NCBI GenBank assembly: GCA_038317685.1
Contig: JBBQBQ010000056.1
Span: forward strand, 1-16,454
Length of the DNA stretch: 16,454 nucleotides
DNA from: JBBQBQ01 sp038317685
GTDB lineage: Bacteria; Desulfobacterota; Desulfuromonadia; Desulfuromonadales; DDH964
Reading direction: 5' to 3'
The notes beneath the pieces are model-generated. The model was not told the origin of the DNA and did no database searches. It worked only from the letters and a program-made list of their open reading frames with translations. The translations under genes and the position numbers were made by a program. Each line of letters begins with the position of its first letter. The stretch's first letter is position 1. Shown piece after piece: positions 1 to 7,582 of this stretch.

Positions 1-20
1 TCGCCCTGAAGCCCGAATAA
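1..20 (+). CDS. 3' end of an upstream gene (partial)
   Basis: The reading frame starting at base 3 gives A-L-K-P-E and then TAA at 18-20, a plausible C-terminus. The frame starting at base 1 instead stops at 7-9. The strong terminators just downstream show that some + strand transcript ends here, so an upstream gene very probably exists. Which of the two frames is real cannot be told from so few codons, and no function can be assigned. Confidence 0.3.
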
Positions 21-49
21 CCCACCACGCCGCTTCCGCGGCGCTCTTG

Positions 50-83
50 GCCCCCGGCCTACCTCCGGCCGGGGGCATTTTTT
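50..83 (+). terminator. Rho-independent terminator, first of a tandem pair
   Basis: Perfect 10-bp GC-rich stem (50-59 pairing with 67-76), 7-base loop, then A and six T (78-83). This is a textbook intrinsic terminator for the gene ending near base 20. Confidence 0.9.
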
Positions 84-95
84 CCCAGCCCACCC

Positions 96-123
96 AACGG
101 GCGGCCCATCAGGCCGCCCGTTT
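96..123 (+). terminator. Second tandem terminator hairpin
   Basis: Perfect 11-bp stem (96-106 pairing with 112-122) around the 5-base loop CATCA. The top of the stem is AACGGGCGGCC and its complement ends in GTTT. The T-run is only three bases, so on its own it is weaker than the first hairpin; together they should insulate the next gene from upstream transcription. The stem is also flanked by A/T on the other strand, so it could work in both directions. Confidence 0.7.
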
Positions 124-166
124 CTGCTATCCTGACAAGCAGCCCCCTTTCCCAAGGATTTCCACC

Positions 167-937
167 ATGTGCCTGATCCTTTTCGCTTGGGACTGCCATC
201 CCGACTATTCCCTGATTCTCGCCGCCAACCGCGACGAGTTCTACGCGCGCCCGACGGCCCCCGCGGATTGGTGGCCGGAACTGCCGGGGGTGCTGGCGGG
301 TCGCGACCTGCAAGGCGGCGGCACCTGGCTCGGGGTCGACCGCCGGGGCCGCTGGGCGGCGCTCACCAACTTCCGCGATCCGGCCGACCGTCTGGGGCAC
401 CCCCGCTCCCGGGGGCTCCTGGTGCGGGACTTCCTGGCGGGGGATGCCGGCCCCCTCGTCTACCTGGAGACGGTGGCGGCGGCCCCCGATGCCTACCGCC
501 CCTTCAACCTGCTGGCCGGGGATGCCCGCTGCGCTGCCTGGTTCGGGAGCCGAAAGGGGGTCGTAGAGAGTCTGACTCCGGGTCTGCACGGCCTCAGCAA
601 CGCCCTCCTCGATACGCCCTGGCCGAAGCTGGCCGAGGGGCAGGCGGCCCTGGCGGAGCTCCTCGCCCGCCCCGGTTCCCCCGACCCCGAAGACCTCTTC
701 GCCCTCCTCGCCGACCCGGCCATCGCCCCCGACGAACACCTCCCCGCGACCGGCGTCCCTCAGGAGTGGGAGCGCCTCCTCTCGGCGCGCTTCATCCATG
801 CTCCCGGCTACGGCACCCGCTGCTCGACCCTCCTCTTGTTTCACCGGGACGGCTCGATCCGCCTGGTGGAGCGCACCTTTGACGACGGCGGGCCGCTCAT
901 CCCGGACCGGCACTTCGCCTTTACCGTTCCCCCCTGA
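167..937 (+). CDS. NRDE family protein (TANGO2 superfamily)
   Basis: 256 aa, the usual size for bacterial NRDE proteins. The N-terminus carries Cys2 and the family signature N21-R-D-E24, followed by a GRD...GGGTWLG segment and ALTNFRDP around residues 48-70, all typical of the TANGO2/NRDE family. The start is ATG 167, preceded by AAGGA at 154-158; an upstream in-frame ATG at 47 would run the protein through both terminators and is rejected. The biochemical role of the family is unsettled: eukaryotic TANGO2 has been linked to heme handling and lipid metabolism. The conserved Cys2 would become N-terminal after Met removal, as in Ntn hydrolases, but enzyme activity is inference. The gene stands alone between terminators and the lon promoter region. 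No signal peptide is seen, so it is probably cytoplasmic. Confidence 0.88.
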   Translation: MCLILFAWDCHPDYSLILAANRDEFYARPTAPADWWPELPGVLAGRDLQGGGTWLGVDRRGRWAALTNFRDPADRLGHPRSRGLLVRDFLAGDAGPLVYLETVAAAPDAYRPFNLLAGDARCAAWFGSRKGVVESLTPGLHGLSNALLDTPWPKLAEGQAALAELLARPGSPDPEDLFALLADPAIAPDEHLPATGVPQEWERLLSARFIHAPGYGTRCSTLLLFHRDGSIRLVERTFDDGGPLIPDRHFAFTVPP

Positions 938-938
938 A

Positions 939-973
939 CCGGCCCGGACCTCGCTTCCGGGGGGTCCGGCCGG
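939..973 (+). terminator. Hairpin after the NRDE gene, possible terminator
   Basis: Starting two bases after the stop codon, CCGGACC (944-950) pairs with GGTCCGG (963-969). Four further outer pairs form if C943 is bulged. The loop is about 12 bases. No T-run follows (AAATTG comes next), so it may act as a weak terminator or an mRNA 3' end stabiliser. Confidence 0.45.
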
Positions 974-1045
974 GAAATTGCGGCTGGACAATGCCGGCAA
1001 CCTCCGTTATCGTGACGACAATCCCCCAGGCGTCTTCCGCAGCCC

Positions 1046-1073
1046 TTGACTTAGGGATAAAGTCAAATAAAAT
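1046..1073 (+). promoter_or_regulatory. Sigma70-like promoter of lon with embedded inverted repeat
   Basis: A -35 TTGACT (1046-1051) and a -10 TAAAAT (1068-1073) are separated by 16 bases, in a short AT-rich island within GC-rich DNA. The same stretch holds the perfect inverted repeat TTGACTT-N7-AAGTCAA (1046-1066), which covers the -35 box and most of the spacer, the position expected of a repressor operator. Lon is commonly a heat-shock gene. The repeat loosely resembles the HspR operator (HAIR, CTTGAGT-N7-ACTCAAG) but differs in core bases and spacing, so the regulator is unknown. Confidence 0.65.
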
Positions 1074-1121
1074 TAGCTTGTTTCGCACCGGAACCGGCCA
1101 TATATCACAAGGAGCATCCCG

Positions 1122-3404
1122 TTGGACAAGACTGTCGACAAGAAGGAGATTCAGATTCCCGAAGAGCTCCCCCTGCTGCCGGTGCGCGACGTCGTCATCT
1201 TCCCCTACATGATCCTCCCCCTCTTCGTCGGCCGGGAGAAGTCGATCGCCGCGGTCGATGCCGCCCTGGCCCGGGACCGGATGATCTTTCTCGCCACCCA
1301 GAAGGACCTCAGCGAGGACGAGCCGGGACCGGACGACATCTACGGCGTCGGCACCATGGCGATGATCATGCGCATGCTCAAACTCCCCGACGGCCGGGTC
1401 AAGGTTCTGGTGCAGGGGCTGGCCAAGGGGCGCATCACCGAGTTCACCACCACCGCGCCCCACTTCGGGGTGCGCATCGAACGCTTGCTGGAGCTGGAAG
1501 TCACCGAACTCCCCCTTGAGGTCGAGGCTCTGATGCGGACCGTTCGCGATCAGCTCGGCCAGCTCGTCAACCTCGGCAAGAACCTGGCGCCGGAGGTCAT
1601 GGTCGTCGTAGAGAACATCGAAGAGGCGGGGAGCCTGGCGGACCTGGTGACGAGCAACATCGGCCTCAAGGTCGGCGAGGCCCAGGAGCTGATCGAGATT
1701 CTCGACCCTCTGGAACGTCTGCGCCGGGTCAAAAATCTCCTCGCCAAGGAACTGGAGCTGATGGCGGTCCAGAACCGCATCCAGAGCCAGGCCAAGGAGG
1801 AGATGGGGAAGAGCCAGCGCGAGTACTTTCTCCGGGAACAGCTGCGGGCCATCCAGGGGGAACTCGGCGAGGCCGATCCGCGGGCCGAGGACGTCGCCGA
1901 ACTGCGCACCAAGCTGGAGGCGGCGGGACTCCCCGACTCGGCGCGGCAGGAGGCCGACAAGCAGCTGCGGCGGCTGGAGACGATGCACCCCGAGGCGGCC
2001 GAGTATGCCCTGATCCGCACCTACCTCGACTGGCTGGTCGATCTTCCCTGGAGCAAGACCACCAAAGACAACCTCGACCTGAAAAAGGCCCGCCGGGTCC
2101 TCGACGAGGACCACTACGACCTGGAAAAGGTCAAGGAGCGGATTCTCGAGTTCCTGGCGGTGCGCAAGCTGAAAAAAGAACTCAAGGGGCCGATCCTTTG
2201 CTTCGTCGGCCCCCCCGGGGTCGGCAAGACCAGCCTCGGCAAGTCGATCGCCCGCGCCCTGGGACGGGAGTTCGTGCGGATTTCCCTCGGCGGGGTCCGC
2301 GACGAGGCGGAGATTCGCGGTCACCGCCGGACCTACGTCGGCGCCCTCCCCGGCCGCATCATTCAGGGGATGAAGCAGGCCGGCACCCGCAACCCGGTCT
2401 TCATGCTCGACGAACTCGACAAGCTCGGCGCCGACTTCCGGGGCGACCCGTCGGCGGCGCTGCTGGAACTCCTCGACCCGGAGCAGAACCACGCCTTTTC
2501 CGATCACTACATCAATCTGGCCTTCGACCTTTCCCAGGTCCTCTTCGTTGCCACCGCCAACCTCATGGACCCGATCCCGTCCGCCCTCAAGGACCGTCTG
2601 GAGGTGATCCGCCTGGCCGGCTACGCCGCCGAGGAGAAGGTTCTGATCGCCCGTCGCTACCTGATCCCCCGGCAGCTGGAGACCAACGGTCTCAGGACCA
2701 AAGCGGTGCGTTTTTCCGAGAATGCCCTGCTCCGGCTGATCACCGGCTATACCGCCGAGGCCGGTCTGCGCAACCTGGAGCGGGAGATCGGCAGCATCTG
2801 CCGCAAGGTCGCCCGGCGCTTCGCGGAGGGGAAAAAACAGGCGGTGCTGGTCAGCGAGACGGCGGTCGCCCGCTTCCTCGGCCCCCCCCGCTATCTCCCG
2901 GAAGAGGAACGCGCCGAGCATGAAACCGGACTCGCCACCGGCCTCGCCTGGACCGAGGTCGGCGGCGAAATCCTTTATGTCGAAGTCAATATGATGAAGG
3001 GCAAGGGGATCCTGACCTTGACCGGCCACCTCGGCATCGACCCGGAGGTCTTCGAAAGCCGCGACCTGCATGTCCACGTCCCGGCCGGGGCGATCCCCAA
3101 GGATGGCCCGAGCGCCGGAGTGACGATGGCCACCGCGCTGATTTCAACCCTGTCCGGGCGCCGGGTGAGCAAGGATGTAGCGATGACCGGCGAGATCACC
3201 CTGCGGGGCAAGGTGCTGCCGATCGGCGGCCTCAAGGAGAAGGTGCTGGCGGCGGTCCAGGCCCACCTGACGACGATCATCATTCCGTACCGCAATGAAA
3301 AGGACCTCGCCGAGATCCCTCGGCACCTGCGCAGCAAGGTCCGGTTCGTCCTCGCCCGGACCATGCACGACGTCCTCGCCGCGGCCCTCGTCGACCCGGC
3401 ATGA
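1122..3404 (+). CDS. lon: ATP-dependent protease Lon (LonA type)
   Basis: 760 aa, close to the usual 770-820 for bacterial LonA. Cytoplasmic homo-oligomeric AAA+ serine protease that degrades misfolded and regulatory proteins. The N-terminal substrate-binding LAN domain begins with the PLLPVRDVVIFPYM segment and is followed by a coiled-coil/helical region (about 200-310). The ATPase has Walker A GPPGVGKT at 363-370 and Walker B FMLDELD at 427-433. The C-terminal protease domain has the Ser-Lys dyad: S664 in KDGPSAG and K707 in GGLKEK, spaced 43 residues apart as in E. coli Lon (S679/K722). The start is TTG 1122, with AAGGAG at 1109-1114 seven bases upstream; no ATG fits. Transcription probably starts from the promoter at 1046-1073. 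The stop codon overlaps the thiL start. All catalytic residues are present, so it should be active. Confidence 0.97.
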   Translation: MDKTVDKKEIQIPEELPLLPVRDVVIFPYMILPLFVGREKSIAAVDAALARDRMIFLATQKDLSEDEPGPDDIYGVGTMAMIMRMLKLPDGRVKVLVQGLAKGRITEFTTTAPHFGVRIERLLELEVTELPLEVEALMRTVRDQLGQLVNLGKNLAPEVMVVVENIEEAGSLADLVTSNIGLKVGEAQELIEILDPLERLRRVKNLLAKELELMAVQNRIQSQAKEEMGKSQREYFLREQLRAIQGELGEADPRAEDVAELRTKLEAAGLPDSARQEADKQLRRLETMHPEAAEYALIRTYLDWLVDLPWSKTTKDNLDLKKARRVLDEDHYDLEKVKERILEFLAVRKLKKELKGPILCFVGPPGVGKTSLGKSIARALGREFVRISLGGVRDEAEIRGHRRTYVGALPGRIIQGMKQAGTRNPVFMLDELDKLGADFRGDPSAALLELLDPEQNHAFSDHYINLAFDLSQVLFVATANLMDPIPSALKDRLEVIRLAGYAAEEKVLIARRYLIPRQLETNGLRTKAVRFSENALLRLITGYTAEAGLRNLEREIGSICRKVARRFAEGKKQAVLVSETAVARFLGPPRYLPEEERAEHETGLATGLAWTEVGGEILYVEVNMMKGKGILTLTGHLGIDPEVFESRDLHVHVPAGAIPKDGPSAGVTMATALISTLSGRRVSKDVAMTGEITLRGKVLPIGGLKEKVLAAVQAHLTTIIIPYRNEKDLAEIPRHLRSKVRFVLARTMHDVLAAALVDPA

Positions 3405-4411
3405 AGCTGGCGGAGCTCGGCGAATTCGGATTCATCGACCGCATCCGGGGGCGGGTGCGGGACGGGACGGATGTCGTCCTCGGCATCGGCGACGATTGCG
3501 CGGCGCTCAGACTGCCGGCGGGCGAACTGCTCCTGACCAGCACCGACCTGCTGATCGAGGAGATCCACTTTCGCCGGGCCTGGACCAGCCTGTTCGACCT
3601 CGGGGCCAAGAGTGCGGCGGTGAACCTCAGCGACATCGCCGCCATGGGCGGTACGCCACGCTTCCTTTATCTGGGTCTCGGCATCCCCGCCGACCTGCCG
3701 CTGGCCGAACTGGAGGCGCTGGTCGATGGTTTTACGCAGGAGGCGGAAGACGCCGGAGCGACGCTCGCCGGCGGCGACACCTGCCGGTCTCCGGGCCCGC
3801 TGCTGATCGCCGTGACCGTCGAAGGGAGCGTCCCCCCGGGAGAGTTGCTGCGGCGGGGCGGCGCCCGGCCGGGCGATGGCATCTACCTGTCCGGAACCCT
3901 CGGGGACAGCGCCCTGGCTTTGCGGCAGCTCCAGCAGGGGCTCCCGCCGGAGCCGTTTCTGTTGCAGCGCCACCGGCGACCGACGGCCCGCATCGGACTC
4001 GGTCGGGCCCTCGCCGCGGCGGGGTTGGCGACGGCGATGATCGACCTTTCCGACGGCTTGCTGGCGGACCTCGGTCACCTTCTGACCGCCTCCGGGGTCG
4101 GCGCCGAGATCAGCGCCGCGACCCTGCCCCTCTCCGCCCCCTTCCGGGCCGCCTTCGCTGCCGCGCCGGAGCTGTTGGAACTGGCCTTGGCCGGGGGCGA
4201 GGATTACGAACTCCTCTTTACCGTTCCCCCCTCCCGGGAAGGGGAGTTGCAGACCGGCACCTGGCCGGCGACGGTCACCCGCATCGGCAGCGTCACCCCG
4301 CCCGAGTGCGGGCTGACGGTCAAAGGTCCGGACGGGGCGGTCCTGCCGATGGCGCATCGCGGTTTCAATCATTTCGCTCCCACCGGCCCCGCCGGCCCGG
4401 TGGCCGGCTGA
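3401..4411 (+). CDS. thiL: Thiamine-monophosphate kinase
   Basis: 336 aa, normal for ThiL (about 320-340). It phosphorylates thiamine monophosphate with ATP to thiamine diphosphate, the last step in making the cofactor, in the cytoplasm. It belongs to the PurM/AIR synthetase-like superfamily. Visible family motifs are GIGDD at 28-32 (metal/ATP binding), the S-T-D49 segment, NLSDIAAMG around D78, LAGGDT, IDLSDGLLADL, and GGEDYELLF near the C-terminal third. The ATG shares ATGA with the lon stop and has no clear Shine-Dalgarno site, so translation is probably coupled to lon. No other thiamine gene is in the window. The last codons (4380-4403) can form a 7-bp hairpin without a T-run. Confidence 0.95.
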   Translation: MKLAELGEFGFIDRIRGRVRDGTDVVLGIGDDCAALRLPAGELLLTSTDLLIEEIHFRRAWTSLFDLGAKSAAVNLSDIAAMGGTPRFLYLGLGIPADLPLAELEALVDGFTQEAEDAGATLAGGDTCRSPGPLLIAVTVEGSVPPGELLRRGGARPGDGIYLSGTLGDSALALRQLQQGLPPEPFLLQRHRRPTARIGLGRALAAAGLATAMIDLSDGLLADLGHLLTASGVGAEISAATLPLSAPFRAAFAAAPELLELALAGGEDYELLFTVPPSREGELQTGTWPATVTRIGSVTPPECGLTVKGPDGAVLPMAHRGFNHFAPTGPAGPVAG

Positions 4412-4486
4412 ACCCTCGGCGGCCCGTCCCCGATCCGGTGGGACCGAAGTTTGCCGGTCACTGGGGCTTGAGATCCGAGAGGACCT
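4412..4486 (+). other. thiL-cheR intergenic spacer
   Basis: 75 bases. An imperfect hairpin can form at 4435-4464 (GACCG 4442-4446 pairs with CGGTC 4455-4459, with five outer pairs beyond a 2-base bulge) but no T-run follows. I find no convincing sigma70, sigma54 or sigma28 promoter. GAGAGG at 4477-4482 serves cheR. Whether the che genes start a new transcript here is undecided. Confidence 0.4.
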
Positions 4487-5374
4487 TTGAGCAAGTCGCC
4501 TCCACAGCCTCCGCCGTTTGTCGGCAGCGAATTCGGCGACGCCGATTTCGAGCGCCTGCGCGATCTGCTCCTGGCCCGGCGCAGCTTCGACCTCGGCATG
4601 TACAAGGATCGCTGCATCAAACGCCGCATCGCAGCCCGGGTCCGGGCGGTCGGCCTGGGCGCAGCCGCCCCCTACCTGGAGCGGCTGGAACATGACGAGA
4701 AAGAGATCGATGCCCTGCTCGCGGCTCTGTCCATTCACGTCTCCCAGTTCTTTCGCAATCCCTCGACCTTCGGGGTCCTGGAACAGGAGATTCTCCCCCG
4801 GCTGGTGGTCGAGGCCCGCGCCGGGCCGTCCCGCCAGCTGCGCCTCTGGAGCGTCGGCTGCGCCACCGGTGAGGAACCTTACTCCCTGGCCCTTTTGGTC
4901 GACGAGCTGGCTCCGCAGGGGGTCGATATCGAAATTCTCGGCAGCGACGTCAGTCCGGCCGTGCTGGAACTGGCCGCCGTCGGCCGTTATGACGCCCAGC
5001 GGCTGCAAGAGGTGCCGGAGGCGGTGCGCGAACGATACTTCCTCCCCGAGGGGTCGGCCTTCCGCCTCGACGCCGGAATCCGGCGCCGGGTGCGCTTCGT
5101 CCATCACGACATCCTCGGCCAGGACCAATATCCGGCGGCCCGGCTGATCCTCTGCCGCAACGTCCTGATCTATTTTTCACGCGCCGATCAGGAGCGAATC
5201 CTGCGAGGCTTCGCCCGGTCCTTGGGGGCCGGGGGCTATCTGGTCCTGGGCCGGGCCGAGACCCTCCTCGGCGAAACCCGGCAGCTCTTCGCCCCCGAAT
5301 ACCCGGCAGAGCGGATTTATCGGTGTCGGCCGCACCCCGACCCGGCCGACCATTTTGGGGCTTGTTCCGACTGA
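4487..5374 (+). CDS. cheR: Chemoreceptor glutamate methyltransferase CheR
   Basis: 295 aa, typical for CheR. It transfers methyl groups from S-adenosylmethionine to receptor glutamates, setting adaptation. The N-terminal helical domain (about 17-90) contains the basic patch CIKRRIAARVR expected to contact receptors and ends in FFRN (88-91). The SAM-binding Rossmann domain follows, with motif I WSVGCATGEEPYS at 121-133, an acidic GSDVSP turn, and the CRNVLIYF motif in the second half. The start is TTG 4487, preceded by GAGAGG (4477-4482); the next in-frame ATG lies well inside the N-terminal domain. It is the first gene of the che run. There is no TPR extension of the kind seen in some CheR fusions. 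The local receptor lacks a CheR-tethering pentapeptide at its C-terminus, so recognition must be direct. Confidence 0.95.
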   Translation: MSKSPPQPPPFVGSEFGDADFERLRDLLLARRSFDLGMYKDRCIKRRIAARVRAVGLGAAAPYLERLEHDEKEIDALLAALSIHVSQFFRNPSTFGVLEQEILPRLVVEARAGPSRQLRLWSVGCATGEEPYSLALLVDELAPQGVDIEILGSDVSPAVLELAAVGRYDAQRLQEVPEAVRERYFLPEGSAFRLDAGIRRRVRFVHHDILGQDQYPAARLILCRNVLIYFSRADQERILRGFARSLGAGGYLVLGRAETLLGETRQLFAPEYPAERIYRCRPHPDPADHFGACSD

Positions 5375-5411
5375 CCTTCCAGCGAAACCGGTTTGCAAAG
5401 GAGCACGGAAG

Positions 5412-6683
5412 ATGCGCGTTCAAATCAGCCACAAATTTGTCATGGGGTTCATCATCGTCGTCGGTTCCAGCGTGTTCCTCAACCTGTTGGTTCCGCGGCT
5501 GGGAGTTCCGGAGGCCTGGCAGCAGCTGGTCAGCATCAGCTGCGCCCTCCTCGTCGGGCTCCTCTTCGGTTGGGTCTTTTCCAAGGCCTTTACCGCCAAT
5601 ATCGGCTTCCTCTCCGAAGCCGCCGAACGCCTCCGGCTCGGTGATCTGTCCCGGCAGATCCGGCTGAGGGGGACCACCTTCCCCGACGAGACCACCGATC
5701 TCGCCGCGTCGTTGAACCGGGTGGTGGAGACCCTTCGCGATCTGGTCGGCACCATCCGGGCCTCGGCGAGCAAGGTCGCCGAGTCGGCCCAGGGTCTGTC
5801 GGCCACCTCCGAGGAAATGACCGCCTCCAGCCATGAAGTGTCGAACACCGTAGAACAGATCAGTCGCGGTGCCGAAACCCAGGCGGAGATGGTTGAGCGG
5901 TCCTCCAAGCTGATTCGCGAGATGGCGATGGCCGTCGATCTGGTCGCCGCCGCCGCGGCCAAGGTCGCCGCCGCCGCCAGCGAAACCGCCCGCACCGCCC
6001 ACGGGGGCGGGGAGACGGCCCGGGCCACCACCGAAAAGATGAAGCACCTGCTGGTCGATGTGGAGAGCAACGGCCGGCAGATCGTCTCCTTCGGCGTCCA
6101 GGTGCAGAAGATCGGCAAGATCGTCGAAGTCATCACCGGCATCGCCCAGAAGACCAACCTGCTGGCTCTCAATGCCACCATCGAGGCCGCCCGCGCCGGT
6201 GAATACGGCCGCGGTTTCGCGGTCGTGGCCGAAGAGATCCGCAAGCTCGCCGATTCGACCGGCGAGTCGGCCGGAGAGATCACCACCCTGATCGAGGCGA
6301 TCCGGGAGGAGGGGCAGCAGGTCCAGGCCTCCATGAAACAGACCCTGGTCGAAATGGATTCGGGCCGCAGCGCCCTCGATTCGACCGGGCGCGCCTTCGA
6401 CGAAATCATCCAGACCGCCGTCAACACCCAGACCAAGGCGACCAGCATCGCCGAACTGGCCCAGCAACAGACCGACGGCGCGGGCAAGATGGTGGTGGCG
6501 ATCGAAGAGATCGCCAAGGTCGTCGCCGATAACGCCGCTGCGACCCAGCAGGTTTCGGCATCGACCCAGGAGCAGACCGCCTCCATGGAGGAGATGGCCC
6601 ATGCCGCCCAGGATCTCGCGCTCCTCGCCGACCAGCTGCTGGAGGCGGTCCGGCGCTTCCAGCTCGGCAGCGAGCGGGCCTGA
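5412..6683 (+). CDS. Methyl-accepting chemotaxis protein without a periplasmic sensor domain
   Basis: 423 aa. The start is ATG 5412, with AAAGGAG (5398-5404) seven bases upstream; in-frame codons before it would lie between that site and cheR. Two transmembrane helices (about 9-28 and 36-58) are joined by only about seven residues, so there is no room for a ligand-binding ectodomain. A HAMP-like segment (about 60-112) leads into a long coiled coil with the conserved hairpin tip KTNLLALNATIEAARAGE (247-264). Each arm is roughly 20-22 heptads, suggesting the 40H-44H length classes (estimate by counting, not by profile). An Ala-rich stretch lies at 174-195. The C-terminus ends RRFQLGSERA with no NWETF-like CheR docking site. 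It should form arrays with the CheA and CheW encoded downstream. It may sense membrane state, cytoplasmic signals through HAMP, or a partner protein. Confidence 0.93.
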   Translation: MRVQISHKFVMGFIIVVGSSVFLNLLVPRLGVPEAWQQLVSISCALLVGLLFGWVFSKAFTANIGFLSEAAERLRLGDLSRQIRLRGTTFPDETTDLAASLNRVVETLRDLVGTIRASASKVAESAQGLSATSEEMTASSHEVSNTVEQISRGAETQAEMVERSSKLIREMAMAVDLVAAAAAKVAAAASETARTAHGGGETARATTEKMKHLLVDVESNGRQIVSFGVQVQKIGKIVEVITGIAQKTNLLALNATIEAARAGEYGRGFAVVAEEIRKLADSTGESAGEITTLIEAIREEGQQVQASMKQTLVEMDSGRSALDSTGRAFDEIIQTAVNTQTKATSIAELAQQQTDGAGKMVVAIEEIAKVVADNAAATQQVSASTQEQTASMEEMAHAAQDLALLADQLLEAVRRFQLGSERA

Positions 6684-6689
6684 GCCGCA

Positions 6690-7118
6690 ATGGAACTGGT
6701 CCTCCTCTTCCGCCTGGCGGACGAAACCTACGGCCTGGAAGTGGCACAGGTGCAGGAGATCGTCGAAGCGCCGAACTTCGACTACATCCCCCTTGCCCCT
6801 CCGCCCTTCGTCGGCGCCATCAATTTTCACGGTAGCATCCTGCCGGTGATCGATCTGCCGGGCTATCTGGGCTTTGCCAAGGCCGAGCGGGATGGCCGCG
6901 TCATCGTCCTTCCCCCGCATATCTGCATCCTCGGGTTGACGGTGACGGTCCTCGGCCGGATCGTGCCGTTGGCCCGGGAGTCACTCCTTCCTCCGGGGGG
7001 AGATCGGCAGCAGGACGCCTATATCCGGGGCGTCATCAACCACTGCGGAGAGATGATTAATCTGCTCGACATCCCCCGACTTCTGGCCAGTCTCGAGGGG
7101 AACACCACGAGCATCTGA
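6690..7118 (+). CDS. cheW: Chemotaxis coupling protein CheW
   Basis: 142 aa, a single CheW SH3-like domain. It bridges receptors to the CheA regulatory domain in cytoplasmic signalling arrays. The opening ELVLLFRLADETYGLEV segment, the ...VGAINFHGSILPVIDLP core (about residues 42-58, with the conserved RG-like turn replaced by F-H-G), and the closing INLLDIPRLL strand match the family. ATG 6690 lies six bases after the receptor stop with only a weak ribosome site, so coupling to the receptor gene is likely. One deviation is that the usual N-x-R-G motif reads N-F-H-G; the Arg normally contacts receptor or CheA, so binding details may differ. The protein could still be functional, since the rest of the fold is intact. 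Confidence 0.92.
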   Translation: MELVLLFRLADETYGLEVAQVQEIVEAPNFDYIPLAPPPFVGAINFHGSILPVIDLPGYLGFAKAERDGRVIVLPPHICILGLTVTVLGRIVPLARESLLPPGGDRQQDAYIRGVINHCGEMINLLDIPRLLASLEGNTTSI

Positions 7119-7130
7119 AGGAGAAAGACC

Positions 7131-7499
7131 ATGGGCCTGAAGATTCTGATCGTCGATGACGCCCTGTTTATGCGCAACATGCTCAGGGATATCTTTATCC
7201 GCGCCGGCCACCAGGTGATCGGTGAAGCGGCCAACGGTATCGAAGCCGTCGAGCAGTACCACCTCCTGCATCCCGACCTGGTGACGATGGACATCGTCAT
7301 GCCGCTCAAGAGCGGAATCGAGGCCCTGCAGGAAATCTCCGACGCCGACCCCGACGCCTGCGTCATCATGTGCAGCGCCCTCGGCCAGGACGCCCTGGTC
7401 ATCGAGGCGGTCCAGGCCGGGGCCAAAGACTTCATCGTCAAGCCGTTCAAGGAGGAGCGCGTCCTCGACGTGGTCCGCCGCGTCGCCGGCCAGGCCTGA
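7131..7499 (+). CDS. cheY: Single-domain response regulator CheY
   Basis: 122 aa, one receiver domain and no output domain. The acidic pocket D9-D10, phospho-acceptor D54 (TMDIVMP), the switch position S82 and K104 (VKPF) are all present, so it should accept phosphate from CheA. The start is ATG 7131, with AAGGAG (7118-7123) seven bases upstream and overlapping the cheW stop. In the operon it lies between cheW and cheA and is the likely substrate of the CheC phosphatase encoded downstream. The output target is not identifiable from the sequence: it could be a flagellar switch or another effector, because no motility gene lies in the window. Confidence 0.93.
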   Translation: MGLKILIVDDALFMRNMLRDIFIRAGHQVIGEAANGIEAVEQYHLLHPDLVTMDIVMPLKSGIEALQEISDADPDACVIMCSALGQDALVIEAVQAGAKDFIVKPFKEERVLDVVRRVAGQA

Positions 7500-7501
7500 A
7501 C

Positions 7502-7543
7502 GACCAGAAACCGCAGACCAGGGACGAGGGACCAGCGACTGCC
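7502..7543 (+). repeat. Degenerate heptamer tandem repeat upstream of cheA
   Basis: Six consecutive 7-base units with consensus GACCAGG start three bases after the cheY stop. Units 1, 3, 4 and 5 match the consensus at six or seven of seven positions (7502-7508, 7516-7536). Units 2 (7509-7515) and 6 (7537-7543) are more decayed. Short tandem heptamers of the GGGAC-type occur in intergenic DNA of several bacterial groups. Here they fill most of the only substantial gap within the che operon. Confidence 0.6.
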
Positions 7544-7582
7544 GGAGGAGGGCGGCTGGGACCCTCCGCCGGGATTGATCCT

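Noticed and set aside
47..166. 40-residue N-terminal extension of the NRDE protein from ATG 47
   Set aside because: It would translate through two strong terminator hairpins, while ATG 167 has AAGGA at the right distance and gives the family N-terminus with Cys2.
4412..4486. Sigma54 or sigma28 promoter ahead of cheR
   Set aside because: No GG-N10-GC spacing with the expected flanks and no TAAA-N15-GCCGATAA-like match was found.
5355..5411. Longer start for the receptor at 5355
   Set aside because: It overlaps cheR out of frame; AAAGGAG is placed for ATG 5412, where the first membrane helix begins as expected.
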